Notes under the pieces: generated by a model
Told to the model about the DNA's origin: nothing
Databases searched by the model: none
Seen by the model: only the letters and a program-made list of their open reading frames with translations
Part shown: positions 30,805 through 39,782 of the stretch, in pieces
How positions within the stretch are numbered: position 1 is the first letter of the stretch
Layout: each line of letters begins with the position of its first letter
Position numbers and translations under genes: made by a program
From: JAHIYG01 sp041306075
GTDB lineage: Archaea; Altiarchaeota; Altiarchaeia; IMC4; SCGC-AAA252-I15
Assembly (NCBI GenBank): GCA_041306075.1
Contig: JBFYKH010000073.1
Location: forward strand, 1 to 45,842
Direction: 5' to 3'
DNA length: 45,842 nt

Positions 30805-31635
30805 TCACCCGCGCCGATTAACCAGTATCTGCGCCCTGACGCCCTTGGCGAGGAGCACGGCCAGGAAGACGAGCGTGTTTGTGAGGACTATGGTTCCGGA
30901 CGCCGCCCAGTCGTTCTCGTATGAGAGGATGAGGCCTGCCGTGACGGAGAAGGCCGCGAGCGCGGCCGACAGGACGAGCGTCCGCTTGAAGCTTTGGGCG
31001 AGCTGGAGGGCGGTGGCGGCGGGAAGTATTATCATGGACGAGGCCAGCATGAGGCCGACCACGTTCATCGAGCTCACGATGGTGACGGCGGTGAGGGTGA
31101 TGAGGAGCGTGTTCAGCATGTCGACCCTGACTCCGGCAGTCCTCGCGGACTCCTCGTCGAAGGCGAGCGAGAGGAGGTCGTGGTAGAAGAGGATTATGGT
31201 GAGTATCACGGCTCCTGCCAGTAGGACGGAGGACGCCACCTCCGCCGCCTTGATGGCCAGGATGCTCCCGAACAGGTAGCTGAGGATGTCGACGTTGAAG
31301 CCGTGGGCGATGCTGACTATGAACACACCTATCCCGAGGCTGGCGTGGCTTATTATGCCGATGGCCGTGTCCCCGTGCACCCTCGCCTTCTCCTTGAGGT
31401 TGAGTATCCCGAGGGAGCCGATGACCGCGAACGCCAGGGCCCCCCAGAACGGCGCGACGCCGATGAGGAGGCCGCACGCAACTCCGCCGAAGCTTATGTG
31501 GGCGAGGCCGTCGCCTATCAGGGAGTACCTCCGGAGTATGAGGAAGACGCCGAGCAGCGAGCATGCGACGGCTATCACTATGCCGGTGACGAACGCCTTC
31601 TGCATGAAGCCGTATGCTAGCATCTCGTAGGCCAT
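30805..31635 (-). CDS. znuB: Zinc/manganese-type ABC transporter permease
   Basis: A 276-residue ABC-3 family permease with about eight membrane helices (YGFMQKAFVTGIVIAVACSL, then SLIGDGLAHISFGGVACGLL, the EAA-like coupling region). It forms the channel of a metal importer. The ATG at 31635 lies one base past the ATPase gene stop; the open frame extends upstream into that gene without coding sense. It is the last gene of the znuA-znuC-znuB operon. Confidence 0.92.
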   Translation of the reverse strand: MAYEMLAYGFMQKAFVTGIVIAVACSLLGVFLILRRYSLIGDGLAHISFGGVACGLLIGVAPFWGALAFAVIGSLGILNLKEKARVHGDTAIGIISHASLGIGVFIVSIAHGFNVDILSYLFGSILAIKAAEVASSVLLAGAVILTIILFYHDLLSLAFDEESARTAGVRVDMLNTLLITLTAVTIVSSMNVVGLMLASSMIILPAATALQLAQSFKRTLVLSAALAAFSVTAGLILSYENDWAASGTIVLTNTLVFLAVLLAKGVRAQILVNRRG

Positions 31636-31636
31636 G

Positions 31637-32389
31637 TCATCCCCTGTGGAGGCACAGGTTGTGCTCCTGCTCGGTCTTGTGCTGGTGTTTCGCGTCCCAC
31701 GCGCAGAATTCCGGGTGGGAGCCATAGAATTCCAGCCGCTGATTCAGGCTCGCCACCTTGTTGACGTACCTCGTTATCCTGCCTATGTCGTGGGAGACGA
31801 GGACTATTGTTATGCCTTCCCGGTTCAGCTGGCCGAGGAGGTCGTAGAACCGGCCCTGCGTGGCCTGGTCGACGCCGGCCGTGGGCTCGTCCAGGAACAG
31901 GACCTCAGGCTCCGAGGCGAGTGCGCGGGCTATGTAGACGCGCTGCTGCTGGCCGCCCGATAGTTCCCCGATTCTCCGGCCGCCGTAGCCGTCCATGCCC
32001 ACATGCCTTAGGGCGCCCTCGATTTTTTCGCGGTCCCCCCCGGCGAGCATCTTCGGGAAGGCCTTCCTGGAGAGGAGCCCCATGCTCGCGACCTCCCTGA
32101 CCGTCGCAGGGAACGCGGGGTCGATGTTCGTGGCCTTCTGCGGCACGTACGCTATGCGATGCCATTCCCGGAAGTCCCGCACGTCCGCACCGAACAATGT
32201 GATTTTCCCGGATTGCAGGGGGAGTAGGCCGAGCATGAGCTTGACGAGGGTGGTCTTCCCGGAGCCGTTGGGGCCGATTATCCCGATGAAGTCGCCCTTG
32301 AGTATCGTGAAGGATATGTCGGCGAGCACCTTCGTCCCCCCGAAGCTGAAATCCACCCCCTCGATGCCGATTTGCGTTTCAGATTTCAT
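31637..32389 (-). CDS. znuC: Zinc/manganese-type ABC transporter ATPase
   Basis: A 250-residue ATPase. Walker A GPNGSGKTTL, Q-loop in RIAYVPQKA, signature LSGGQQQRVYIARAL, Walker B VLFLDEP and switch His in VSHD are all present. A His-containing tail (WDAKHQHKTEQEHNLCLHRG) may sense or chelate metal. The ATG at 32389 overlaps the stop codon of the binding-protein gene (ATGA); an in-frame GTG at 32395 is the alternative start. Confidence 0.93.
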   Translation of the reverse strand: MKSETQIGIEGVDFSFGGTKVLADISFTILKGDFIGIIGPNGSGKTTLVKLMLGLLPLQSGKITLFGADVRDFREWHRIAYVPQKATNIDPAFPATVREVASMGLLSRKAFPKMLAGGDREKIEGALRHVGMDGYGGRRIGELSGGQQQRVYIARALASEPEVLFLDEPTAGVDQATQGRFYDLLGQLNREGITIVLVSHDIGRITRYVNKVASLNQRLEFYGSHPEFCAWDAKHQHKTEQEHNLCLHRG

Positions 32390-33333
32390 GTGCACCCGAG
32401 GCCTATCCGGAGGTTGACTAGGTTCGCCCGCATAATTGAGATGAAGTCTTCCCCGCTATTAAGCCGGCCGGCGGCGACGTTGTGCCCCGGGTCCAGGATG
32501 AGTGTTTTCGCACCCACCTCGGCGGCCAGCGCCTCCCCGGCCTTCGGGCTCACCAGCCGTTCCACGTACACGTATCCGATGCCGCGGCCCCCGGCCGCAT
32601 CGGCCAGCTCCCTTATCCTCCTTGCGGAGGGCTCGCTGTCGGGCGACGCCCCGTATACCGCCAGCTCCGTGAGATTGTACCGCCGGTCCAGGTAGGCGAA
32701 CGCCTTATGGCCGCCTGTTACGTACTCGCGGCGTTCGCAACTCCGCAGGCCCTCCGCATACGAGGCTTCGAGGCCTACGAGCCTGCCTTGGTAGGCGGCG
32801 GCGTTGCCGAGGTAATAGGCCCGGCCGGCTGGGTCCGCCTCGGACATCGCCTCCGCTATCGCGTCGACTATCATCCGGTCGTTCTGGAAGTCCAGCCATA
32901 TGTGAGGGTCGCTGCCTCCCTCGACGTGGCCTTCTTCCGCTGCCTCATGACCTTCTTCCGCGGCCAGGAGGATGGAGTGCGCGCTCGCGTCCACTGCGCG
33001 GAGCCGCCGGTTGCCAGCCTCCTCCACCAGGTCGGCGGCCCACGGCTCCAATCCGGCGCCGTTGATGACGAGCACGTCCGACTCCGACACCCGGACTATG
33101 TCGCTCGGCCTAGGCTCGTAGGTGTGCGGCTCCACGCCGGGGGGAATCAGCTGGGTGACGTCCGCCCTGTCCCCGCCCACTGCCCTGGCGAAGTCGTAGA
33201 GGGGGTATATCGTGGCCACGACCCGTAATTTTCCGCCTGATGAGGCCGCCGGGGGCTCGGCTCCGATGCAACCCGACGATGATATGAGCGTCACCGCGGC
33301 GGCCGCTATGAGGAGCAGTTTATTAATGTTCAT
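32386..33333 (-). CDS. znuA: Metal-binding lipoprotein of the ABC importer
   Basis: A 315-residue cluster A-I substrate-binding protein. The lipoprotein signal ends in SSSGC. The metal site has the family order: His in GVEPHTYEP, His in DPHIWLD, His in TGGHKAFAYL and an acidic residue in TLILDPGH. A short His/Glu loop (EEGHEAAEEGHVEGG) before the second His is typical of zinc-specific members, so zinc is the likely substrate. It is the first gene of the operon, and the divergent NikR-like gene starts 74 bases away. Confidence 0.93.
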   Translation of the reverse strand: MNINKLLLIAAAAVTLISSSGCIGAEPPAASSGGKLRVVATIYPLYDFARAVGGDRADVTQLIPPGVEPHTYEPRPSDIVRVSESDVLVINGAGLEPWAADLVEEAGNRRLRAVDASAHSILLAAEEGHEAAEEGHVEGGSDPHIWLDFQNDRMIVDAIAEAMSEADPAGRAYYLGNAAAYQGRLVGLEASYAEGLRSCERREYVTGGHKAFAYLDRRYNLTELAVYGASPDSEPSARRIRELADAAGGRGIGYVYVERLVSPKAGEALAAEVGAKTLILDPGHNVAAGRLNSGEDFISIMRANLVNLRIGLGCT

Positions 33334-33407
33334 GGAAATTATAATAATGCATCAGCTTAAAAAAGGGTTAATAATTCCAGCCCGTTTTCGGCGGAAAATT
33401 ATTAAAC
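33334..33407. promoter_or_regulatory. Divergent promoter with three GGAA-TTATTAA-type elements
   Basis: The intergenic region between znuA and the NikR-like gene. GGAAATTATAATAA (33334-33347), the inverted TTAATAATTCC (33367-33377) and GGAAAATTATTAA (33393-33405) share a half-site. CTTAAAAAAG (33356-33365), read on the minus strand, is a TATA-like box 27 bases before znuA. The repeats are good candidates for binding by the divergent regulator. Confidence 0.5.
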
Positions 33408-33791
33408 ATGACAGTCATCAGCGTCTCCCTGAAGGAGGAGACCATACGGGAGCTGGACGCGCTCGCCGGAACCGGAGGATACAAGAGCCGCTCCGACGCC
33501 GTGAAGTCGGCAGTCCACGCGCTCCACAGGGAGACCTGCAAGGAAGGCGTGAAGCCCGGCAGAGTCTCAGGGATACTCGTGCTCATACACGACGAAAAAC
33601 ACGAGGCCGCGTTCTCCAACGCCAGGCACGAGTTCGAGGACCTCATCAAGACCCTCGTCCACAACCAGCTCGGCCGCGGAAAATGCCTTGAGCTCTTCGT
33701 CTTGGAAGGCGACTCCGGACGCGTTGAAGCGCTCCTGAAGGCGTGCAGGAGGAGCGGGAGGGCCGAGTACCTGAAGCTTGTCGCGACCTGA
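33408..33791 (+). CDS. nikR: NikR-like metal-responsive ribbon-helix-helix regulator
   Basis: A 127-residue protein with an N-terminal ribbon-helix-helix DNA-binding domain (TVISVSLKEETIRELDALAG, YKSRSDAVKSAVHAL) and a C-terminal ACT-like metal domain. Aligned to NikR, H74, H85 and C93 match E. coli H76, H87 and C95, but the position of H89 is Q87. Loss of one nickel ligand, together with the divergent zinc-type importer, suggests regulation by zinc or another metal rather than nickel. Probably represses znuA-znuC-znuB through the 74-base intergenic region. Confidence 0.85.
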   Translation: MTVISVSLKEETIRELDALAGTGGYKSRSDAVKSAVHALHRETCKEGVKPGRVSGILVLIHDEKHEAAFSNARHEFEDLIKTLVHNQLGRGKCLELFVLEGDSGRVEALLKACRRSGRAEYLKLVAT

Positions 33792-33870
33792 CAGTCACTC
33801 CCGAAGCCGCATCTTCACGATAAGAACACAAACTGAGGAGCATAGTTTTCGGGTCTTCCGCCGGCGCAGG

Positions 33871-35019
33871 CTACGTCCTAACGCCTGATTCGACGATTCT
33901 CGTCGGGAACAGGCCCATTTCCTTCACCTTCTGGAGGGCCTCGTTCTGTGTCTCGGCCTCCAGCACCCCGGTGGATTCCCGCCCCTGAGAGTCCATTGCA
34001 GTGTACGCCCAAATCCTCTTTTCCCCGGTCTCCGGGGGCGCTTCGGCTGACTTTGCCTTCGGCTCCCGCTTCCCCCTTAGTCTGTCGAGCGCCGACAATG
34101 CGAGGGCTGCGGCCCTGCCGAACACGGTCTTCCCGTCCTCCACAGCAGAGTCTATCCTCTTTTCCGCCAGGAGCTTGAGGTCCTGCTCGCGGGACAGCTC
34201 CGCCGGGTCCGGCCCCCCGGGCTGCGCCTGGAGCTCGGCTATGCGCTCGGTGGCCAGTTGGGCGACGTTCTCGCAGACGGTCTTGTTATTGCAAGGTACG
34301 TCGCCGAGTTGCGGGTCGCGCTCCAAGTTGAAGGCGCCGGCGACTATCGAGTCCCTCGCGGCGGCCTTGTCTCCCAGGACGTATTGTGCGACGCCCATGT
34401 TGTTCCGGTAGCTTCGCTGGTCTTCGACGAGCCTCCCGAGCTCTCTTTTGGCGAGGGCGTCGTTCCCGTCCTTGTCCATGATGGCGCGCACCCGGCCCAT
34501 CCTGTCGGCGTTCGCCTCGACCGCCCTGGAGAAGCTCCCGTACGCGCCCTCGTTATCGCCGAGCGCGTGCTGCGACACCCCCATCCCGTTGTACGCCTCC
34601 TGGACGTTGCCTGCCGCCGGATTGTGGGCTATTGACCTGCCGTACCACACGACTGCGTCCCTGTGGGCGGCCAACGCGTTCTCGCCGTCGCCTCTGCCCT
34701 GCAAGTCCCCGGCATGCTCCCGGACCAGGTCGCCGACGCGGATTGCGAGGGTCGCCTTAAGCCTCCTGTCGCCTTCGGCGACCACATTTCCGCCTTCGTC
34801 CCTGAGGTCTGCGCAGTTATATGCGTCCATCAGGAGGAGGGCGGCTGCGTCCTTCCTACCCTTGTTGAGTTGTTCGGTGGACTTGTCTATGAGGGCCTGT
34901 ATCCGCGCCTGGTTCTGCCCGATGCCGGCGGAATCGTATCCCATCAGCTGGAATTCGCCTTCCTGGGCGGTCAGAGGCTTGTCTTCCGTCCAGCCGGTCC
35001 TAGCCTTCACGTGAGCCAT
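33871..35019 (-). CDS. TPR-like protein with a GspF-N-like C-terminal module
   Basis: A 382-residue soluble protein. The centre (about 60-250) is all-helical with tetratricopeptide-like repeats, for example VQEAYNGMGVSQHALGDNEG with AYGSFSRAVEANAD and the later NNMGVAQYVLGDKAAARDS. The C-terminus (about 335-378) reads WAYTAMDSQGRESTGVLEAE then LQKVKEMGLFPTRIVE, the pattern found at the N-terminus of type II secretion/pilus platform proteins (GspF/PilC). It has no signal peptide or membrane helix. It may be a scaffold touching a pilus or secretion machine; this is inference. Low-complexity Pro/Lys linker at about 315-335. Confidence 0.72.
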   Translation of the reverse strand: MAHVKARTGWTEDKPLTAQEGEFQLMGYDSAGIGQNQARIQALIDKSTEQLNKGRKDAAALLLMDAYNCADLRDEGGNVVAEGDRRLKATLAIRVGDLVREHAGDLQGRGDGENALAAHRDAVVWYGRSIAHNPAAGNVQEAYNGMGVSQHALGDNEGAYGSFSRAVEANADRMGRVRAIMDKDGNDALAKRELGRLVEDQRSYRNNMGVAQYVLGDKAAARDSIVAGAFNLERDPQLGDVPCNNKTVCENVAQLATERIAELQAQPGGPDPAELSREQDLKLLAEKRIDSAVEDGKTVFGRAAALALSALDRLRGKREPKAKSAEAPPETGEKRIWAYTAMDSQGRESTGVLEAETQNEALQKVKEMGLFPTRIVESGVRT

Positions 35020-35070
35020 GCCTTAGGATATACCGGACGTCTTTGGAATATATACCGCCGCCCGGCCGCC

Positions 35071-36273
35071 TCAGCGGTTTATGTGGACTATCTTCGCCGG
35101 CGGGAACCCGTTGAAGTACGTCGAGGAGGCCGTCGTGTAGGCGCCCATGTTCTCGGAGTAGACGAGGTCGCCTATCTCGAGCTCCGGCAGCTCCGCGCTC
35201 AGGGTCACGGTGTCGAATGCGTCGCATGTGGGGCCGAAGACCGCCGAGACCTGCTTCTCCCCGTCCTTGAAGGCGTGCACCGGGTAGATGCAGTGGTCGA
35301 AGACCTGGCCGGAGTACGTGTGGTAGACGCCGTCGTTTATGTAGTAGCACGGCTTCCCGTCCCGGTACGCCTTGCCTATCACCTTGGCGACGAGGGTGCA
35401 CGCGTTCGCGACCATGAACCGCCCGGGCTCCGCGATGATTTCCGTGTCCGGGGTGAACAGCCGCTTGAACTCGGCGTTCAGCTTCCTCGCGAGCGTCCTG
35501 AACGCCTTCACCTGCGGGTTGTATTTCACAGGGAATCCGCCGCCGATGTCCAGTATCTTTATCCTCTGGCCCGTCCTCGACTCCGCCTCCTTGATGATGT
35601 TCGCCGACAGCTGCAGCGCCTGCACGTAGTTCTCGAAGTTAGTGCACTGGCTGCCGACGTGGAAGCTGAGGCCCTCCACCACTAGGCCCATGTTGAAGGC
35701 CTCGAGTATGAGGTCCACCGCCTCCCCCGGGTCGGCGCCGAACTTCGAGGACAGCTCCACCATGCTGCCCGTGTTCGGGACGCGTATCCTGAGTACGACG
35801 CCCGCGTTCGGGGCGTGCTGCCTTATCTTCTTCAGCTCCTCGGTGTTGTCGAACGTGACTAGCGGCTTGTACTTGTCGAGGGCCTGGAGCGTCTCTATCG
35901 GCTTTATTGTGTTGGCGTAGATTATCCTGTCCCATATCCAGTCCTGCCGCTCCTTGTCCGGCATGCCCTTTATGTTCTCATGGACTATCATGAACTCCGG
36001 CATGGAGGCGACGTCGAAGCTGGCCCCCGACTCATAGAGCGTCCTCACTATCTCCGGGTTCGAGTTAGCCTTCACGGCGAAGTAGGCCTGCACGGCCGGC
36101 AGGTGCTCCTTGAATTCCAGGTAGTTCTGCCTTATCATATCGTGGTCGATGACGAAGAGCGGCGTCCCGTGCTCCAGGGCGAGGGCCTGCATCATCTCCT
36201 TCTTCGCGCCGTCGATGTGCGGCACCCCGTTCTCATGCGCCCCCTCACGCCCGGACTTCTTAGAATCTTCCAT
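35071..36273 (-). CDS. Ornithine-decarboxylase-like PLP enzyme (fold type III)
   Basis: A 400-residue alanine-racemase-fold decarboxylase. PLP lysine K68 lies in YFAVKANSNP; FHVGSQC, LDIGGGFP and AEPGRFMVANA bind the cofactor phosphate and ring; GPTCDAFD near the C-terminus carries the Cys-Asp pair used by eukaryotic-type ornithine decarboxylases, and YFNGF closes the site. The most likely reaction is ornithine to putrescine. It starts 6 bases after the homospermidine synthase stop, so putrescine would feed that enzyme. Arginine, lysine or carboxynorspermidine as substrates are less likely but not excluded. Confidence 0.82.
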   Translation of the reverse strand: MEDSKKSGREGAHENGVPHIDGAKKEMMQALALEHGTPLFVIDHDMIRQNYLEFKEHLPAVQAYFAVKANSNPEIVRTLYESGASFDVASMPEFMIVHENIKGMPDKERQDWIWDRIIYANTIKPIETLQALDKYKPLVTFDNTEELKKIRQHAPNAGVVLRIRVPNTGSMVELSSKFGADPGEAVDLILEAFNMGLVVEGLSFHVGSQCTNFENYVQALQLSANIIKEAESRTGQRIKILDIGGGFPVKYNPQVKAFRTLARKLNAEFKRLFTPDTEIIAEPGRFMVANACTLVAKVIGKAYRDGKPCYYINDGVYHTYSGQVFDHCIYPVHAFKDGEKQVSAVFGPTCDAFDTVTLSAELPELEIGDLVYSENMGAYTTASSTYFNGFPPAKIVHINR

Positions 36274-36279
36274 TTTTGC

Positions 36280-37722
36280 CTATTGGACGAACACGAAGTT
36301 CTTGAACTGCCACGGGTCGTCCTGGTCGTACCCGTTGGCGGGATTCTCCCTGAAGTACACGGCCCTGTCCTTCAGGGGCGTCCAGTCCGACGGCCCGGAG
36401 TAGAGTTCCCCGAGGTACGGCTTCGCTATCTTGAGCACGTAGTCGTGCGGGAGGTCGTCCGGGAGGCAGAAGCCCTTCCGGGGATTCTCTATAGCCCACA
36501 TGACGGCGGTGACGACTCCGAGCGCGACCTGGATGGACGTCGCGTTCGTCCCGGGCGCCAGCTTCCTGGCCTCCTCGATGGAGAGGATGCTGCCGCACCA
36601 CCATGAGTTGTACTGGTGCCCCATCAGGAGCGCGCCGAGTATGTCCGAGCCGGACGTTATCTCCTTGTCGTCCATTATCCGGAGCCTCGACTGCAGCTCG
36701 TAGTTCCTGCACCTGAGCTCATGGCAGGAGACTATCGTCGCGTCGCAGGGCATGTACGCGTAATGCACGGTCGGCCTGTACACCGCCTTCCCGCCCTCCC
36801 AGACGGTCCAGCGGTCCGACAGCCCGAACGCCTCCCCGTGGCGGATAATCATCCCCACTATCTCGTGGTGGGGCACCCAGGAGCGCACCCACGTGTTCAT
36901 CCCCATCTGCGCGAGCATAATCTGGTTCCTCGGCCCCTCCGGCGGCACGTGCGCGAGCTTCGGGAGCTCCTTCTCGTGCGTCCCCCAGCCCATCTCCGCG
37001 GGGGCGGTGCCCTCCTCCCTCAGGCCCTCTATGCTCCAGGTGCCGACGAACTCGTCGACTTCCTTGGGCTTGCTGGAAATCTGGGTGTCGCGCTCGGAGC
37101 AGTGTATGACCTTCACGCCAACCTCCATCGCGAGATCCGGGAAGTTCCGCTCCCCTATGAGCTTCCTCAACCGCTCCGGATTCTTCGCCTTCTTGTCCGC
37201 TATCATCCGCTCGGCGATGTCTATGAGCCCCTTCTTCGCGAAATGCGATATGAGGCCGGGGTTAGCGCCGTGGTCGACTATGAACGTCGTCGCATCCTTC
37301 CAGCCCTTCGTGAGCTCCCTGAGCGCCATCTGCCTCTTGTAGAGCGACTTCCCGTACGGCGTGGCCGTGAACCTCTCCCCGTATGAGTCCCACACCTCCA
37401 CTGACGTGTTGACGTAGAGCACCTCGTGGTCGTGGCACCACTTCACCAGCTCGCAGCAGTCTATGTTCCAGGCCAGGTCGATGAGGAGGCCGCCCGGCGA
37501 CAGGTACTCGGAGAGTATCTCTTCCAGGTCATCAGGGGTTATCCTCCGCTGGCGGAACGTCAGCCCCTTGGAGGTCCACTCCTTAAGCTCCTTCGACTTG
37601 TCCTCGAAGTCTATGACGGTAACGTTCTCGTACGGCATCTTCACATGCTTCATGAGTATCGGCAGCGTGCACCTGGACACGGAGCCGTACCCGACAATCA
37701 ACACCTTGCCCTTGAACTCCAT
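36280..37722 (-). CDS. hss: Homospermidine synthase
   Basis: A 480-residue enzyme of the bacterial homospermidine synthase family (saccharopine-dehydrogenase-like), which joins two putrescines (or putrescine and spermidine) using NAD. The Rossmann start VLIVGYGSVSRCTLPIL, the blocks GANPGLISHFAKKGL, HCSERDTQ, WSIEGL, ELGWGTHEK-like EMGWGTHEKELPK, VHYAYMPCDATIVS, NSWWCGSILSIEEARKLAPG, YSGPSDWTPL and DPWQFKNF follow the bacterial enzyme throughout. Family length is normal. It is the first gene of an operon with the decarboxylase. Homospermidine in place of the usual archaeal deoxyhypusine/spermidine chemistry suggests gene transfer from bacteria. Confidence 0.92.
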   Translation of the reverse strand: MEFKGKVLIVGYGSVSRCTLPILMKHVKMPYENVTVIDFEDKSKELKEWTSKGLTFRQRRITPDDLEEILSEYLSPGGLLIDLAWNIDCCELVKWCHDHEVLYVNTSVEVWDSYGERFTATPYGKSLYKRQMALRELTKGWKDATTFIVDHGANPGLISHFAKKGLIDIAERMIADKKAKNPERLRKLIGERNFPDLAMEVGVKVIHCSERDTQISSKPKEVDEFVGTWSIEGLREEGTAPAEMGWGTHEKELPKLAHVPPEGPRNQIMLAQMGMNTWVRSWVPHHEIVGMIIRHGEAFGLSDRWTVWEGGKAVYRPTVHYAYMPCDATIVSCHELRCRNYELQSRLRIMDDKEITSGSDILGALLMGHQYNSWWCGSILSIEEARKLAPGTNATSIQVALGVVTAVMWAIENPRKGFCLPDDLPHDYVLKIAKPYLGELYSGPSDWTPLKDRAVYFRENPANGYDQDDPWQFKNFVFVQ

Positions 37723-37828
37723 TTTACATTAGTCCTCCCAATGCGTTGGTGGTGAAATGTATAGCGAATACGTTTAATAATCTTGGTTTGGACGGGCCGC
37801 GGACGGGGAAGCGACCATCAATTTATTA

Positions 37829-39781
37829 ATGCAGGCTGCGATAAACTCAAGGAAAGTGAAAGGCGAAGCAATCATCACGGCGTTGCTCTTCCTGGCGGCC
37901 ACCGCATCCGCCTTCACGCTCATCGAACGGGACGGCCTGCAGACATCCTGCTCCGACATCACAAGGCCGAGCGGCCAGGCGTCCTGCGACCCAGGCTACT
38001 GCCGAGATGGCGAGTGCGTCTACACGGTGCCCTTGTCCTTCGCCGGCGGCGGATACTGCCAGTGCCAGACGACCACGACCACGACGCTCAGGACATGCCA
38101 TCTCGACCAGAACACCGGACGGTGCGCGGGCCTCTGCAGGACAGGGCAGTGCACATACGTCCCATCCTTGGTCGCGGCCGGCGCCGGCTCGTGCTCATGC
38201 CAGACGGCGACCACGACCACAGAGCCGACATGCCAGTACAGTGAGGACCGTGGCGCCTGCGTCGGCCAGTGTTCGCGCGGCCTCTCCTGCGTCGAGGTCG
38301 ATGCGTACAAGTGCTCCTGCCAGTCCACGACGACCTCTTCGACGGCTACGACGCTAAAACTCGTCGCCCCGCCGGTTACGTTACAGTTGGACTCGGACGG
38401 TGATGGGATAGCAGACCCAAAGGATGTTTGCCCGAAGACGCCGGACCCATACCAGAAGGACTCCGACATCCATTGTCCGGCGGCGGGATTAGCGTGTTTC
38501 GCGAAGCCCGACGGCATAGGAGACGCTTGCGACAACTGCCCGGGAGCGTACAACCCGGACCAGAACGACACTGATTATGGCTGCCTCGGCGCAGGCAGCA
38601 ACAAGGAGGGCGCCCAAGTCCAGACGGTGTGCAACAAAGTCTATGACGGGGTAGGCGACGCATGCGACAACTGCCCGAAGAGGTACAACCCCGGCCAGGC
38701 CGACGCGGACAAGGATGGCGTCGGCGACGCATGCGACAACTGCCCGAACAACTACAACCCGGACCAGAAGGACTCCGACATGAAAGTCGCGAAGACCAGC
38801 GCCAAGGACAATCTCGAGGTGAACGTCGCGGAACTAGGCCCGGGGGACAAGCAGCAGATAACGGCCGCCCAGTCGGCGCTCTTGGCGAGCGGGGGCAAAC
38901 AGCAGCCGCCGGTGACCCTGACGATGTCTAAGCTCACGGTCATGGTGCTGCCGGACCCGGACGGGATAGGCGACGCATGCGACAACTGCCCGTACGCCGC
39001 CAACAAGGGCCAGGAGGACGCCGACAAGGACGGCGTCGGCGACGCATGCGACAACCTGCCGAAGTGCTTCAACCCGAAGCAGACTACGACCAACACGGAC
39101 GGAGACCAAAATCCGGACGAATGCGACTCGTGCCCGAGCGACCCGACCGACAGGTGCTCGTGCTCCGGGACGCCGAAGCTGCCGTCATCCTTCGACTGGA
39201 GGAACGTTAACGGGAGGAATTACATGACGAGCGTGAAGGCGCAGGCGCCATGCGGCTCATGCTGGGCGATGGCAATAGTAGGCTCCATGGAGGCCAACTA
39301 CAACATCGAACACAACACGCAGGCCAACCTCGACCTTTCCGAGCAGTACCTGGTCGCGGACTGCTTCACCGGCGGCAACTGCGGCGGCTGCTGGCCCCAC
39401 AACGCGCTCCCCTACGTAAAGACGAGCGGGATATCTGACGAGGCCTGTTACCCGTATACCGGAGTCAACTCCGCATGCAACAGGTGCGGGAACTGGAATG
39501 CCAAGCTGTGGTCGCTCGACAGCTGGACCAAGTACAGCGACAAGAGCGTCAACGAGGTAAAATCCCTCATATTCTGCAAGGGGCCGGTCGGGGCGTGCAA
39601 CAGCGACCACTGCGTCATATTCATGGGGTGGGACGACGCCTCAGGCACCTGGACGATAAAGAACAGCTGGGGGACGGGCTGGGGCACGAACGGGTACGCG
39701 AATCCGCCGTACACGGGCGACCCCTGGTGGAGCATCATGAAGAACTACGTGTTCACAGTCAAGGGCACTAAGAAGATATAA
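37829..39781 (+). CDS. Secreted papain-like protease with thrombospondin-3 repeats
   Basis: A 650-residue protein. A signal peptide (about 10-29) is followed by three Cys modules separated by Thr-rich linkers (TTTTTTLRTC, TTTTEPTC), then calcium-binding thrombospondin type-3 repeats (about 190-440; DxDxDGxGDACDNCPxxYNPDQ). The C-terminal papain (C1) domain (about 455-645) has the nucleophile C478 in CGSCWA, H594 in SDHCVIFMGWD and N612 in IKNSWG, so it is probably active; there is no long inhibitory propeptide, so the repeats may take that role. Its start could also be the GTG at 37856. The end is 1 base before the next gene, with which it may form an operon. Confidence 0.92.
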   Translation: MQAAINSRKVKGEAIITALLFLAATASAFTLIERDGLQTSCSDITRPSGQASCDPGYCRDGECVYTVPLSFAGGGYCQCQTTTTTTLRTCHLDQNTGRCAGLCRTGQCTYVPSLVAAGAGSCSCQTATTTTEPTCQYSEDRGACVGQCSRGLSCVEVDAYKCSCQSTTTSSTATTLKLVAPPVTLQLDSDGDGIADPKDVCPKTPDPYQKDSDIHCPAAGLACFAKPDGIGDACDNCPGAYNPDQNDTDYGCLGAGSNKEGAQVQTVCNKVYDGVGDACDNCPKRYNPGQADADKDGVGDACDNCPNNYNPDQKDSDMKVAKTSAKDNLEVNVAELGPGDKQQITAAQSALLASGGKQQPPVTLTMSKLTVMVLPDPDGIGDACDNCPYAANKGQEDADKDGVGDACDNLPKCFNPKQTTTNTDGDQNPDECDSCPSDPTDRCSCSGTPKLPSSFDWRNVNGRNYMTSVKAQAPCGSCWAMAIVGSMEANYNIEHNTQANLDLSEQYLVADCFTGGNCGGCWPHNALPYVKTSGISDEACYPYTGVNSACNRCGNWNAKLWSLDSWTKYSDKSVNEVKSLIFCKGPVGACNSDHCVIFMGWDDASGTWTIKNSWGTGWGTNGYANPPYTGDPWWSIMKNYVFTVKGTKKI

Positions 39782-39782
39782 G

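Noticed and set aside
36616..37386. 256-codon plus-strand open frame
   Set aside because: Shadow of homospermidine synthase; no protein-like pattern.
38390..39140. Repeats in the papain-like gene considered as a CRISPR-like array
   Set aside because: The short GGCGACGCATGCGACAACTGCC repeats (in two parts) encode the DACDNCP motif of thrombospondin-3 repeats; spacing follows protein units.
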